Positions 34,631 through 42,487 of a DNA stretch of 64,000 nucleotides are shown here, one piece after another. Below the pieces are notes generated by a model. That model was not told the origin of the DNA. It made no database searches and saw only the letters and a list, made by a program, of their open reading frames with translations. Source of the stretch: an uncultured Coprococcus sp. (GTDB lineage: Bacteria > Bacillota > Clostridia > Lachnospirales > Lachnospiraceae); NCBI GenBank assembly GCA_934277375.1, contig CAKQTZ010000004.1, forward strand, positions 248,001 through 312,000. The letters are read 5' to 3'. Positions within the stretch are counted from its first letter, which is position 1. Each line of letters begins with the position of its first letter. The position numbers and the translations under genes are program-made.

Positions 34631-35474
34631 GTTTGGAATAGAAATTGAATTCATAGGGATTACCAGAGAGGCGGCTGCGACCATAGTGGCCGACTTCTTT
34701 GGAACCGGATTTTTCTATGAAGGCGGTGAGTTTAAGGAAAGAGATATTGCAGATGAGAAGCACCGGATATGGCGGGTGGTCAGGGATGCCAGTATTGAAG
34801 CATATGCTGAGGAAGAACAATGTGAGTTGGTGACACCGATTCTGCAGTATGAGGATTTGGAGTGCCTCAAGCAGTTGTTGCAAAATATGCAACAACTCGG
34901 AGCCAGGGTGAATCGCAGCTGCGGGCTTCACATTCATGTGGATGGGAAGAACTTCACTCCCCAGGCGATAGTAAACCTGGTGACCTTGATTGGTAGTAGA
35001 GAGTTGCTTTTATATAAGGCCCTTTCTATACCGAAGGATCGAATGAAATATTGCAAGCGCATCAATGATGATTTGGTGGATTTGATTTTGGAAAAGAAGC
35101 CAGAGAGTCTTGCAGCACTTAAAAAGGTCTGGTATATGGAATCGCCGTATGAAACTTCCGAAGGAAAATATCATAGTACCAGATATCATGGACTAAATTT
35201 ACATGCTCTGTTTTCAAAGGGAACTGTGGAGTTTCGATTATTTAATTCCACTCTGGAGCCATACCGGGTGCAGGCTTACCTGCAATTTACACTGGCCCTT
35301 TGCAAGCAGGCAATGATACATAAAAAAGCGGTCATGAAAAAGACCAGAACAGAGAATGAAAAGTACACATTCCGGTGTTTTCTCATAAGGCTTGGCCTGA
35401 ATGGGGATGAGTTCAAAACCTGCAGACAAGTGATGCTTGAAAATTTGACCGGGGATAGCGCATGGAAAGGATGA
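34617..35474 (+). CDS. Amidoligase-family enzyme (glutamine synthetase-like fold)
   Basis: 285 residues. The typical marks are LKFGIEIEFIG at the start, CGLHIHVDGKN in the middle and GTVEFRLFNST near the end, the metal/ATP-binding residues of the GCS/GS-like fold. The C-terminus carries the tail shared with the previous gene. Predicted to form amide bonds between an amino acid and a protein or peptide, with unknown substrate. ATG 34617 is chosen over 34611, as AAGAAGG lies 9 bases before it. Amidoligases often pair with a γ-glutamyl cyclotransferase; none is visible here. Confidence 0.85.
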   Translation: MKRLKFGIEIEFIGITREAAATIVADFFGTGFFYEGGEFKERDIADEKHRIWRVVRDASIEAYAEEEQCELVTPILQYEDLECLKQLLQNMQQLGARVNRSCGLHIHVDGKNFTPQAIVNLVTLIGSRELLLYKALSIPKDRMKYCKRINDDLVDLILEKKPESLAALKKVWYMESPYETSEGKYHSTRYHGLNLHALFSKGTVEFRLFNSTLEPYRVQAYLQFTLALCKQAMIHKKAVMKKTRTENEKYTFRCFLIRLGLNGDEFKTCRQVMLENLTGDSAWKG

Positions 35475-35707
35475 TTAGTATGTTTGGAATACCAGAACAC
35501 ATTGTAGAAAGATTGAAGAAGGAATATCCGAAGGGAACCAGGGTGGAGCTTATTGAGATGAATGATCCGTACCGCCACATTCCAGCAGGAAGTAAAGGAA
35601 CCGTTACTGGAGTGGACGACATTGGCACCATTCATGTTTCCTGGGACTGTGGCAGCAGCTTAGGAGTGGCTTATAGCGAGGATTCTTGCAGGAAAATCAT
35701 AGAATAA
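35471..35707 (+). CDS. DUF4314 protein
   Basis: 78 residues. A small β-barrel-like domain: FPKGTRVEL-like start (YPKGTRVELIEMNDPY), then AGSKGTVTGVDDIGTIHVSWDCG. This is the DUF4314 layout seen in phage amidoligase clusters. The start overlaps the amidoligase stop (ATGA); ATG 35480 is an alternative with better ribosome-site spacing. Function unknown. Confidence 0.78.
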   Translation: MISMFGIPEHIVERLKKEYPKGTRVELIEMNDPYRHIPAGSKGTVTGVDDIGTIHVSWDCGSSLGVAYSEDSCRKIIE

Positions 35708-35818
35708 TATGCACAATGTGCCGCCGGTATCTTTGGTACATTTATGGTAAGAATTAACTGGATAAATGTAATGATAAGAGCGAATATGTACCTACCAAAA
35801 GAAAAGGAGGCCACAAGC
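35704..35818 (+). repeat. Repeated leader/regulatory element, copy 1
   Basis: This leader shares a 31-base exact block (35777-35807) with 36309-36339, beginning AGAGCGAATATGTACC and running up to the ribosome binding site. The shared similarity extends upstream through an ACTGGATA element and TCTTTGGTA, to an ATAATAT-CACAAT start. The duplicated upstream region suggests a common promoter or RNA-based control. Confidence 0.75.
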
Positions 35819-35819
35819 C

Positions 35820-36179
35820 ATGAGAAGAATTGAAGTTTTAGACAAAGCAGCAGAAGCAGGAATTAAGTACAGAGACATTAATGTGAATCCTACATTTGGA
35901 TCTGCATACTTTACAAGTGTTGATGCAGGAAACGACCTGCCAGATTTCAGCGAGGTCATTTGGGATCACGACATTGATGAGATTTTGGAGAACATGAAAA
36001 GATTTGAAATTTTCGAATTTACCATCAGCTCCACATTTTCAAGCCTGATCGAAACAATCGCAGAACTTGAAAAAAGAGGATGTCACCTTGAAGGCCTGGT
36101 TGAAATCAACAGCCGCTACGATGATTGGCAGACTGGAGAAAAGAAGAAAATTCCAGCATTTAAGATGGCAATAAATTAA
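35820..36179 (+). CDS. Small phage protein of unknown function in the amidoligase cluster
   Basis: 119 residues. It starts with an RRIEVLDKAAEAGIKYRDI helix, followed by a β-strand pair (GSAYFTSVDAGN) and a helix-rich C-terminal half (FSSLIETIAELEKRGCHLEG). No family is recognised with confidence. It is expressed behind the first repeated leader with a strong AAAGGAGG. Its association with amidoligase clusters suggests a role linked to that set, by position only. Confidence 0.6.
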   Translation: MRRIEVLDKAAEAGIKYRDINVNPTFGSAYFTSVDAGNDLPDFSEVIWDHDIDEILENMKRFEIFEFTISSTFSSLIETIAELEKRGCHLEGLVEINSRYDDWQTGEKKKIPAFKMAIN

Positions 36180-36224
36180 GAAAGATAATTCCGGGAGGCG
36201 GGCCGCAGGGCCTGCTTGCTCGTT

Positions 36225-36349
36225 ATAATATACACAATTTATCCCTGTATTCCTTGCATATCTTTGGTAGGTTTATGATGCAGAATTGACTGGATATATC
36301 CTTGGTTTAGAGCGAATATGTACCTACCAAAAGAAAAGGGGGATACAAC
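36225..36349 (+). repeat. Repeated leader/regulatory element, copy 2
   Basis: Second copy of the 35704-35818 leader, with the 31-base exact block at 36309-36339. A TTGACT lies 17 bp before the AGAGCG block (TTAACT in copy 1). A shorter relative precedes 33833 (ACTACCAAAAGAAAAGGAGG). Confidence 0.75.
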
Positions 36350-36350
36350 A

Positions 36351-36602
36351 ATGGCAAACGGATGGCACGAAGGAACAATTGGAATTCCGGTAAAGGACGG
36401 AGGAATGAAGGTGGCCCACTACTGGGTGAAAGCCTTCGAGGAACCAAGCGAGGATTACGGAATCAACGGAGGCAAGATTAGCAAACTTTCCATCAAGATC
36501 GACGGAGAGTGGAAAGCCAACTACGATAGGGGCTGGGACATTGAGCCTGTGGATGAGGAAACAAACATTGCTTATAGCATTTTGTTAAACGAATACAACT
36601 AA
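36351..36602 (+). CDS. Small phage protein (DUF7678-like), function unknown
   Basis: 83 residues. A β-rich small domain with WHEGTIGIPVKDGGMKVAHYW, a Gly-rich turn NGGKISKLSIK and a closing IAYSILLNEYN. Similar proteins occur in clostridial phage amidoligase clusters. Start ATG 36351 follows the second repeated leader (AAAAGGGGG). A hairpin terminator lies just after the stop. Confidence 0.62.
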   Translation: MANGWHEGTIGIPVKDGGMKVAHYWVKAFEEPSEDYGINGGKISKLSIKIDGEWKANYDRGWDIEPVDEETNIAYSILLNEYN

Positions 36603-36621
36603 AAACAACCTACGAATTTAC

Positions 36622-36652
36622 ATAGGGCTCCTTAACCGGGGCCCTTTTACTT
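36622..36652 (+). terminator. Hairpin terminator before the packaging operon
   Basis: GGGCTCC (36626-36632) pairs with GGGGCCC (36639-36645) with one G·T pair, followed by TTTTAC. It marks the boundary before the small terminase gene. Confidence 0.7.
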
Positions 36653-36675
36653 TGCACTGAAAGGAGAGATTTGAA

Positions 36676-37152
36676 ATGGCAACGAGAGGTAGAAAACCAA
36701 AGCCTACTGCGGTGAAGGTCCTGGAGGGAAATCCAGGAAAGAGACCGCTTAATATGTATGAGCCGGTTCCGGAAAAGAAAGCACCAGAGTGTCCTTCTTG
36801 GCTAAACGATGAAGCGAAAACGGAATGGGACAGGCTTGCAGATAAAATGGTGAACCTGGGTACCCTTACAGAAATGGATATGGCAGCCTTTGCAGGTTAT
36901 TGTCAGTCCTATGCAAGATGGAAGGAAGCCGAGGAATTCATAGAGAAACATGGAACAATTGTAAAAACTCCAAGTGGTTATTGGCAGCAGGTGCCGCAGG
37001 TATCTATCGCACAGACCAACTTGAAGGTAATGCTTAAGTTTTGCAGTGAGTTTGGCCTGACGCCATCTTCCAGAAGCAGAATGATAGCAGGTGAAGTCCA
37101 GGAAGGCAGCGTGGACGAGATGGAGTTTTTACTGCTTGAGGGTAATGGCTGA
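36676..37152 (+). CDS. terS: Phage terminase small subunit, P27 family
   Basis: 158 residues. The opening RGRKPKPTAVKVLEGNPGKR is the P27 signature, followed by a helical DNA-binding core with LTEMDMAAFAGYCQSYARW and a C-terminal FCSEFGLTPSSRSRM. It recognises the packaging site on phage DNA and hands it to the large subunit. Its stop overlaps the start of the large subunit gene. Confidence 0.93.
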   Translation: MATRGRKPKPTAVKVLEGNPGKRPLNMYEPVPEKKAPECPSWLNDEAKTEWDRLADKMVNLGTLTEMDMAAFAGYCQSYARWKEAEEFIEKHGTIVKTPSGYWQQVPQVSIAQTNLKVMLKFCSEFGLTPSSRSRMIAGEVQEGSVDEMEFLLLEGNG

Positions 37153-38774
37153 TGGCTGAAACTAGGCCAAAGGATTATCCGAGGCTTACAGACTATCAGC
37201 CCACAAAGTTTATGCTGCCGACTTCTCATTACGATGAGGGCAAGGCTGATAGAGCTGTGAAGTTCATTGAAAACCTGCGCCATACAAAGGGCAAGTGGGC
37301 CGGAAAAAGGTTCTGGCTGCTTCCCTGGCAGGAGCAGATCATTCGCGATATTTTCGGCATCGTGGGTGAGGATAATTGCAGGCAGTTCCGTACCGCTTTC
37401 ATAGAGATTGGAAAGAAGAATGGAAAGAGTGAACTTGCTGCAGCAGTCGCTCTTTATTTGCTTTATGCAGACAATGAACCAAGCGCCGAGGTATATGGCG
37501 CAGCCGCGGATCGTGGCCAGGCTTCCATTGTATTCGATGTAGCCAATCAGATGGTGAAGATGACACCGGCACTTATGAAACGAAGCAAAATCATGAGTGC
37601 TGGAAAGCGAATCGTCAATTATTCCAACCAGGGATTTTACCAGGTGCTATCTGCAGAAGTTGGTACCAAGCATGGACTTAATGTTTCAGGCCTGGTGCTG
37701 GATGAGGTGCATGCACAGAAAACCAGAACTTTGTATGACGTCCTTACCAAAGGATCCGGTGATGCTAGAGAGCAGCCATTGTTCTTCTTAATCACTACAG
37801 CAGGTACCGAGAAGGAAAGCATCTGCTATGAGCTTCATACTAAGGCGACTGATATTTTAGAGGGTAGGAAGATAGATCCTACATTTTATCCTGTGGTCTT
37901 TGGACTTACGGATGATGATGACTGGCATGATGAAGCCAACTGGTATAAAGCAAATCCCTCCCTGGGGCAGACCATTCAGATTGACAGAGTGCGAGATGCC
38001 TATAAGGAGGCTCTGCAAAATCCAGCCGAGGAGAACGTGTTTAAGCAGCTTCGTCTTAACATGTGGGTATCCAGTCTTACCCGGTTTATTCCGGAGCAGA
38101 TATACGATCAAGGAAATGAACCCATTGATATGGATAGCCTTCTTGGGAGAGAGTGCTACGGAGGATTGGATCTTTCGAGTACAGGAGATATTACTGCTTT
38201 GGTGCTTGTATTTCCACCAAGGACAGAAGAAGAAAAATATATTCTTTTACCGTTCTTCTGGATCCCGGAAGATACGATTCCGATCAGGGTAAGGCGAGCA
38301 TCGGTTCCATACGATGTATGGCGTGCTCAGGGATATCTGATGGCTACGGAAGGTAACGTGGTCAATTATGACTTTATTGAAAAATTCATTGAGGACCTGG
38401 GAACCAAGTATCACATTTTGGAGATTGCAGTGGATAGATGGAATGCCACCATGCTTACCCAGCACCTGATGGATGATGGATTTACAATGGTTCCGTTTGG
38501 CCAGGGTTACAAGGATATGAGCCCAGCCACTAAGGAGTTTTATAAATTACTCATGGAAGCTCGTATCGCGCATGGAGGAAATCCGGTGCTTCGATGGATG
38601 AGTGGAAATGTAGTAGTAGAGCAGGACGCGGCAGAGAACATCAAGGTTACAAAGGCCAAATCGCCGGAGAAAATTGACGGTATCGTGGCTGCGATTATGG
38701 CTGTGGATCGTGCAGTCAGAAATCAAGGTGAAGCAGGTAGCGTTTATGATGAACGCGGCATTTTAGTTTTTTGA
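37152..38774 (+). CDS. terL: Phage terminase large subunit
   Basis: 540 residues. The ATPase has a Walker A-like IGKKNGKSELAAAVALY near residue 88 and Walker B GLVLDEVHAQKTR near 185. The nuclease domain's GGLDLSSTGDITALVL (metal-binding Asp) and later VDRWNA fit the RNase H-like fold. It powers DNA packaging into the prohead and cuts the concatemer. It is complete and colinear with terS. The RnlAB cassette interrupts the usual terL-to-portal order right after it. Confidence 0.95.
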   Translation: MAETRPKDYPRLTDYQPTKFMLPTSHYDEGKADRAVKFIENLRHTKGKWAGKRFWLLPWQEQIIRDIFGIVGEDNCRQFRTAFIEIGKKNGKSELAAAVALYLLYADNEPSAEVYGAAADRGQASIVFDVANQMVKMTPALMKRSKIMSAGKRIVNYSNQGFYQVLSAEVGTKHGLNVSGLVLDEVHAQKTRTLYDVLTKGSGDAREQPLFFLITTAGTEKESICYELHTKATDILEGRKIDPTFYPVVFGLTDDDDWHDEANWYKANPSLGQTIQIDRVRDAYKEALQNPAEENVFKQLRLNMWVSSLTRFIPEQIYDQGNEPIDMDSLLGRECYGGLDLSSTGDITALVLVFPPRTEEEKYILLPFFWIPEDTIPIRVRRASVPYDVWRAQGYLMATEGNVVNYDFIEKFIEDLGTKYHILEIAVDRWNATMLTQHLMDDGFTMVPFGQGYKDMSPATKEFYKLLMEARIAHGGNPVLRWMSGNVVVEQDAAENIKVTKAKSPEKIDGIVAAIMAVDRAVRNQGEAGSVYDERGILVF

Positions 38775-38801
38775 AAAAGTTATTGACAATTGTGCTATAA
38801 T
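38771..38801 (+). promoter_or_regulatory. Promoter of the RnlAB cassette
   Basis: An extended -10 element TGCTATAAT (38793-38801) has a possible -35 TTGAAA at 38771-38776 (19-bp spacer). It overlaps the end of terL and would give expression independent of the late operon. Confidence 0.65.
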
Positions 38802-38843
38802 TATAGTAATCTATTCTGTAATTCTCTATGAGGAGGTGGCAAA

Positions 38844-39941
38844 ATGGCCAACAAATACTCGAAACTGTTAATTGACAGTTCAAAAATATCTGGATGGATT
38901 GATATATGGTGCGAATGTAATCTTGATGGAGATTATGATATACAATGTACTGATAGCAAACAGAGAATATCTTATAATATAACAAATGATGGACAAGAAA
39001 TTAAAATAGATTTTATTAAGGCAAATGGTGGAGCATTAACGATTTTTCCTGGTGTTGGTAAACATCAGGAGATATCAGCTCTGATAGCAGAAAGTATATA
39101 TGAAAGAGTAGGATCAGATTTGGCGAAATCTCCTTTTGCTGGCGGTTTTAGTATCAAGATGTCTGAAGATGATTTCCGAATTCTGCTTGATTTATTGAAA
39201 GAGTATGACGATATCACTTTTGAAGAACAGTCAAAGCAAGATGAGCCGGGAAAACCTAAATTTGAGTTGTATCGCTTACGTTCTGCATTAAATGATGTTG
39301 TTGTCATAAAATATTACAACAATACAAAGCGCATTCAAATTCAAGGAAAGCCATTATATCTTTTTAATGAAATTACATCGCTGATCTGTGAATCAGAAGA
39401 AAATGCAGATGCTGTAGTTGATGCTCATATTGAGATGTGTAACTTAAACGTTGATAGAACTGAATTAAATGATGAACTTAAGGAAATAATGGGAAGTGAA
39501 GTATATGATTTCATGACAGTAACCCATAAGGCTATGTTCAACACATCTGTTGTTTTAAGTAAAGTTAGGGTTGACGGATTGGATGATTATTCGTATATTA
39601 TTCAGCAGGCCTTAAGAACTTTTGAAGGCTTTACACTTAAAATGATGAGTGAAAAAGGTTGTGTACTTCCGCCTAGAAAACAAATAGGAGAGTTTTTTAC
39701 AAGGGCATCAGTAAATGATGATTTTATAATGAAAACAACGTATAGTAGTTCATTAGATTCAAAAAACATTAAATTATTTGAAGATATGTATAATTTCTTT
39801 CACGAAAAGAGACATCCACATATGCATTCAACTGATAGTGATGCTACCACTACATTAGTTGGTTCATTTGATGATGCGATTACACGTCTTGATGAAATCA
39901 TACATACAATGAAAGTGAGCTATTCTAAATATGTTGTTTAG
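38844..39941 (+). CDS. rnlA: RnlA-family toxin (RNase LS, HEPN ribonuclease)
   Basis: 365 residues, close to the 357 of E. coli RnlA. The C-terminal domain keeps the HEPN ribonuclease pattern: a Glu in RTFEGFTLK and, ~62 residues later, an Arg and His five apart in KRHPHMHS, like R318/H323 of E. coli RnlA. The N-terminal region (KLLIDSSKISGWID) and the dimer/repeat domain also fit. RnlA degrades mRNA and blocks phage T4 growth when its antitoxin is lost. It is followed by an rnlB-like gene. The cassette has its own promoter and terminator and is AT-rich against its late-gene neighbours. Confidence 0.83.
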   Translation: MANKYSKLLIDSSKISGWIDIWCECNLDGDYDIQCTDSKQRISYNITNDGQEIKIDFIKANGGALTIFPGVGKHQEISALIAESIYERVGSDLAKSPFAGGFSIKMSEDDFRILLDLLKEYDDITFEEQSKQDEPGKPKFELYRLRSALNDVVVIKYYNNTKRIQIQGKPLYLFNEITSLICESEENADAVVDAHIEMCNLNVDRTELNDELKEIMGSEVYDFMTVTHKAMFNTSVVLSKVRVDGLDDYSYIIQQALRTFEGFTLKMMSEKGCVLPPRKQIGEFFTRASVNDDFIMKTTYSSSLDSKNIKLFEDMYNFFHEKRHPHMHSTDSDATTTLVGSFDDAITRLDEIIHTMKVSYSKYVV

Positions 39942-39959
39942 ATGCTAGGAGGTGATCGG

Positions 39960-40316
39960 ATGAATAGCTTTAATATTATTTATACAAAACATGGTAAGTA
40001 TGCGGCTATTATTTATCCAATCTCGTATCTAAATCCAATTGAGGATATTCATTTAATCTCAATTGAGTTGAAAAAACACATACCTGCTGGAAGCTATGTA
40101 TTATTTGATTTACTTCTTTCAAATGGAGATAATTTTAATCGATTTGCAGAAGCTCTGTATAATGGAGAGGAATTAAGTTCTAGAGAAGTAAGCATCACAA
40201 CAATTCCAGAAAACGAAGTGCAAGGCTTGAATTTGTACTATCGCGGAAGAACAAAGGAGTTGAGTAAGAGTGTACTTACTGCTAGAGAAAGATTTAAATT
40301 TGCTACATCGAAATAA
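39960..40316 (+). CDS. rnlB: RnlB-family antitoxin
   Basis: 118 residues, near the 123 of E. coli RnlB. It shows the family's ISYLNPIEDIHLIS and VLFDLLLSNGDNFNRF, with a C-terminal LSKSVLTARERFKF. RnlB binds RnlA and neutralises it. ATG 39960 is used because AGGAGGTGATC lies just upstream, 18 bases after the toxin stop. Toxin before antitoxin is the known order for this system. Confidence 0.82.
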   Translation: MNSFNIIYTKHGKYAAIIYPISYLNPIEDIHLISIELKKHIPAGSYVLFDLLLSNGDNFNRFAEALYNGEELSSREVSITTIPENEVQGLNLYYRGRTKELSKSVLTARERFKFATSK

Positions 40317-40319
40317 CAA

Positions 40320-40350
40320 TAAGCATCTCAGAAATGAGGTGCTTTTTTCA
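40320..40350 (+). terminator. Terminator closing the RnlAB cassette
   Basis: A 10-bp stem (AAGCATCTCA with TGAGGTGCTT, loop GAAA) is followed by TTTTTTC. Together with the promoter at 38771 it insulates the toxin-antitoxin pair. Confidence 0.9.
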
Positions 40351-40373
40351 TGTAAAGAATTAGGAGGTGCCCT

Positions 40374-41687
40374 ATGGGAATTAAGAGTTTATTTGGTTTT
40401 GGTCAGGCGAGAGATAAGCCCCAGGACAAGCCCGCAGATGCCGGTTATTCATTCCTGTTTGGAAGGACAACCAGCGGTAAGCCGGTGAATGAAACGACTG
40501 CAATGCAGACCACAGCAGTGTATGCTTGCGTGCGAATTTTGTCGGAAGCTGTCGCATCACTTCCGATTCACATCTACCAGTACAAAGAAGGTGGCGGTAA
40601 AGAGATGGTTTATGACCACAGCCTATATCAGGTGCTCCATGATGAGCCCAATCCGGAGATGACTTCATTTGTGTTTAGAGAAACGCTAATGAGTCATCTT
40701 TTAATTTGGGGAAATGCCTATGCGCAGATCATTAGAGATGGAGCTGGTAGGGTGCTTGCTCTTTACCCGCTGCTTCCAAACAAGGTGGATGTGCAGCGTG
40801 ATGAGAAGGGTGAAATCTACTACGTGTATTCCAGAAATACAGAGGAGAATCCAAACTTCAAACAGTATGGTGACATCAAACTGAAAAAGGAAGATGTACT
40901 GCATATTCCGGGACTTGGTTTTGATGGTCTGATTGGATATTCACCGATTGCAATGGCAAAAAACGCTGTGGGCATGACACTTGCCTGTGAGGAATACGGA
41001 GCCTCCTTCTTTGCGAATGGGGCCAATCCTGGCGGCGTGCTGGAACACCCTGGGGTATTAAAGGATCCGTCAAAGGTGAGGGAATCCTGGAACGCAGTGT
41101 ATAGGGGAACCAATAATGCGCATAAGATTGCGGTTTTGGAAGAAGGAATGAAATACCAGCAGATTGGTATTCCTCCGGAAGAAGCGCAGTTTTTGGAAAC
41201 TAGGAAATTTCAGATCAATGAAATAGCAAGGCTCTATCGTATTCCACCACACATGGTTGGAGATTTGGAGAAGTCGAGCTTTTCCAATATTGAGCAGCAG
41301 TCGCTAGAGTTTGTAAAGTACACCCTGGATCCTTGGGTAATCAGATGGGAGCAGAGCTTACAAAAGGCACTTCTTCTTCCAGGGGAAAAGGGAAAGTATT
41401 TCATTAAGTTAAATGTGGATGGCCTGCTTCGAGGTGATTATCAGTCACGAATGAATGGTTATTCCATTGGCAGACAGAATGGGTGGTTATCTGCCAACGA
41501 TATCAGGGAGATGGAGGACTTAAATCCTTTATCTGATGAGGAAGGTGGAAATCTATACCTCATTAACGGAAATATGTGCAAGCTGTCTGATGCTGGTATT
41601 TTTGCTGGACAGACACAGCAGGAAGAATCGGAACCTGAGCCGGAAGAAAAACCACCAGAAAATAATAGAAAGAGAGGCAAGCGATGA
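40374..41687 (+). CDS. Phage portal protein (HK97 type)
   Basis: 437 residues. The family marks are AVYACVRILSEAVASLP, LIWGNAYAQIIRD, then INEIARLYRIPPHMVGD and NIEQQSLEFVKYTLDPWV. Twelve copies form the channel for DNA at one vertex and dock the terminase and connector. The tail is acidic and Pro-rich. ATG follows TTAGGAGGTGCCCT, and its stop overlaps the protease start. Confidence 0.95.
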   Translation: MGIKSLFGFGQARDKPQDKPADAGYSFLFGRTTSGKPVNETTAMQTTAVYACVRILSEAVASLPIHIYQYKEGGGKEMVYDHSLYQVLHDEPNPEMTSFVFRETLMSHLLIWGNAYAQIIRDGAGRVLALYPLLPNKVDVQRDEKGEIYYVYSRNTEENPNFKQYGDIKLKKEDVLHIPGLGFDGLIGYSPIAMAKNAVGMTLACEEYGASFFANGANPGGVLEHPGVLKDPSKVRESWNAVYRGTNNAHKIAVLEEGMKYQQIGIPPEEAQFLETRKFQINEIARLYRIPPHMVGDLEKSSFSNIEQQSLEFVKYTLDPWVIRWEQSLQKALLLPGEKGKYFIKLNVDGLLRGDYQSRMNGYSIGRQNGWLSANDIREMEDLNPLSDEEGGNLYLINGNMCKLSDAGIFAGQTQQEESEPEPEEKPPENNRKRGKR

Positions 41688-42472
41688 AACGTAAGTTTTG
41701 GAACTGGGTAAAGAACGAGGGCAATCCTGGAATTTCTAGGACGCTCTTTTTGAATGGAGAAATTTCAGATGAAACCTGGTATGGCGATGAAGTGACTCCT
41801 CAGATTTTCAAAGATGAGCTGTATGCGGATAGCGGTGATATTACCGTCTGGATCAATTCTCCTGGTGGTGATGTTTTTGCTGCAGCACAGATTTACAACA
41901 TGCTTCGTGATTATGCCGGTCATGTAACCGTCAAGATTGATGGCCTGGCGGCCAGTGCAGCGTCGGTGATTGCTGTGGCAGGTGATACGGTCCAGGTTAG
42001 CCCTGTGGCTATGATGATGATCCACAATCCAGCAACGATGGCTATTGGTAATACGAAGGATATGGAAGCTGCAATTGCCATGCTAAATGAAGTGAAAGAG
42101 TCCATCTTAAATGCCTATGTCGACAAGACTGGCCTTAGTAGGAATAAGCTCTCAAAGCTCATGGATGATGAGACTTGGTTTAATGCCAAGAAAGCGGTGG
42201 AACTTGGATTTGCAGATGAAATTCTCTTTGCAAAAGAGGAGAAAGTACCTGCTAAGAAGGAAAAGCCGGATGAGGGCGAGGATCCAGAGGAAGGCAAGGA
42301 AGATTACGATGATGACGAGAAGGAGAAGAAATTTCCTTTTAAGCAGCAGGCGATGATGTTTTCAGGAAAGCACGCAGCGCAGTCGTTTATGAATAAGGTT
42401 TCTGTGGCAAATCCGCAAAACCAGGTACCCGTAGATCAGTTACAAAAGAGATTAAATCTCTTGAGGCATTAA
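41684..42472 (+). CDS. Prohead protease, ClpP/S14-like
   Basis: 262 residues. A ClpP fold with VWINSPGGDVFAA, the catalytic Ser in DGLAASAASVIAVAG and His in MMMIHNPATM. A charged Glu/Lys-rich linker precedes the C-terminal end. It matures the prohead by cutting the scaffold and the capsid N-terminus. It overlaps the portal gene and is followed by the capsid, the standard HK97-like order. Confidence 0.95.
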   Translation: MKRKFWNWVKNEGNPGISRTLFLNGEISDETWYGDEVTPQIFKDELYADSGDITVWINSPGGDVFAAAQIYNMLRDYAGHVTVKIDGLAASAASVIAVAGDTVQVSPVAMMMIHNPATMAIGNTKDMEAAIAMLNEVKESILNAYVDKTGLSRNKLSKLMDDETWFNAKKAVELGFADEILFAKEEKVPAKKEKPDEGEDPEEGKEDYDDDEKEKKFPFKQQAMMFSGKHAAQSFMNKVSVANPQNQVPVDQLQKRLNLLRH

Positions 42473-42487
42473 GGAGGATCTTAAATT

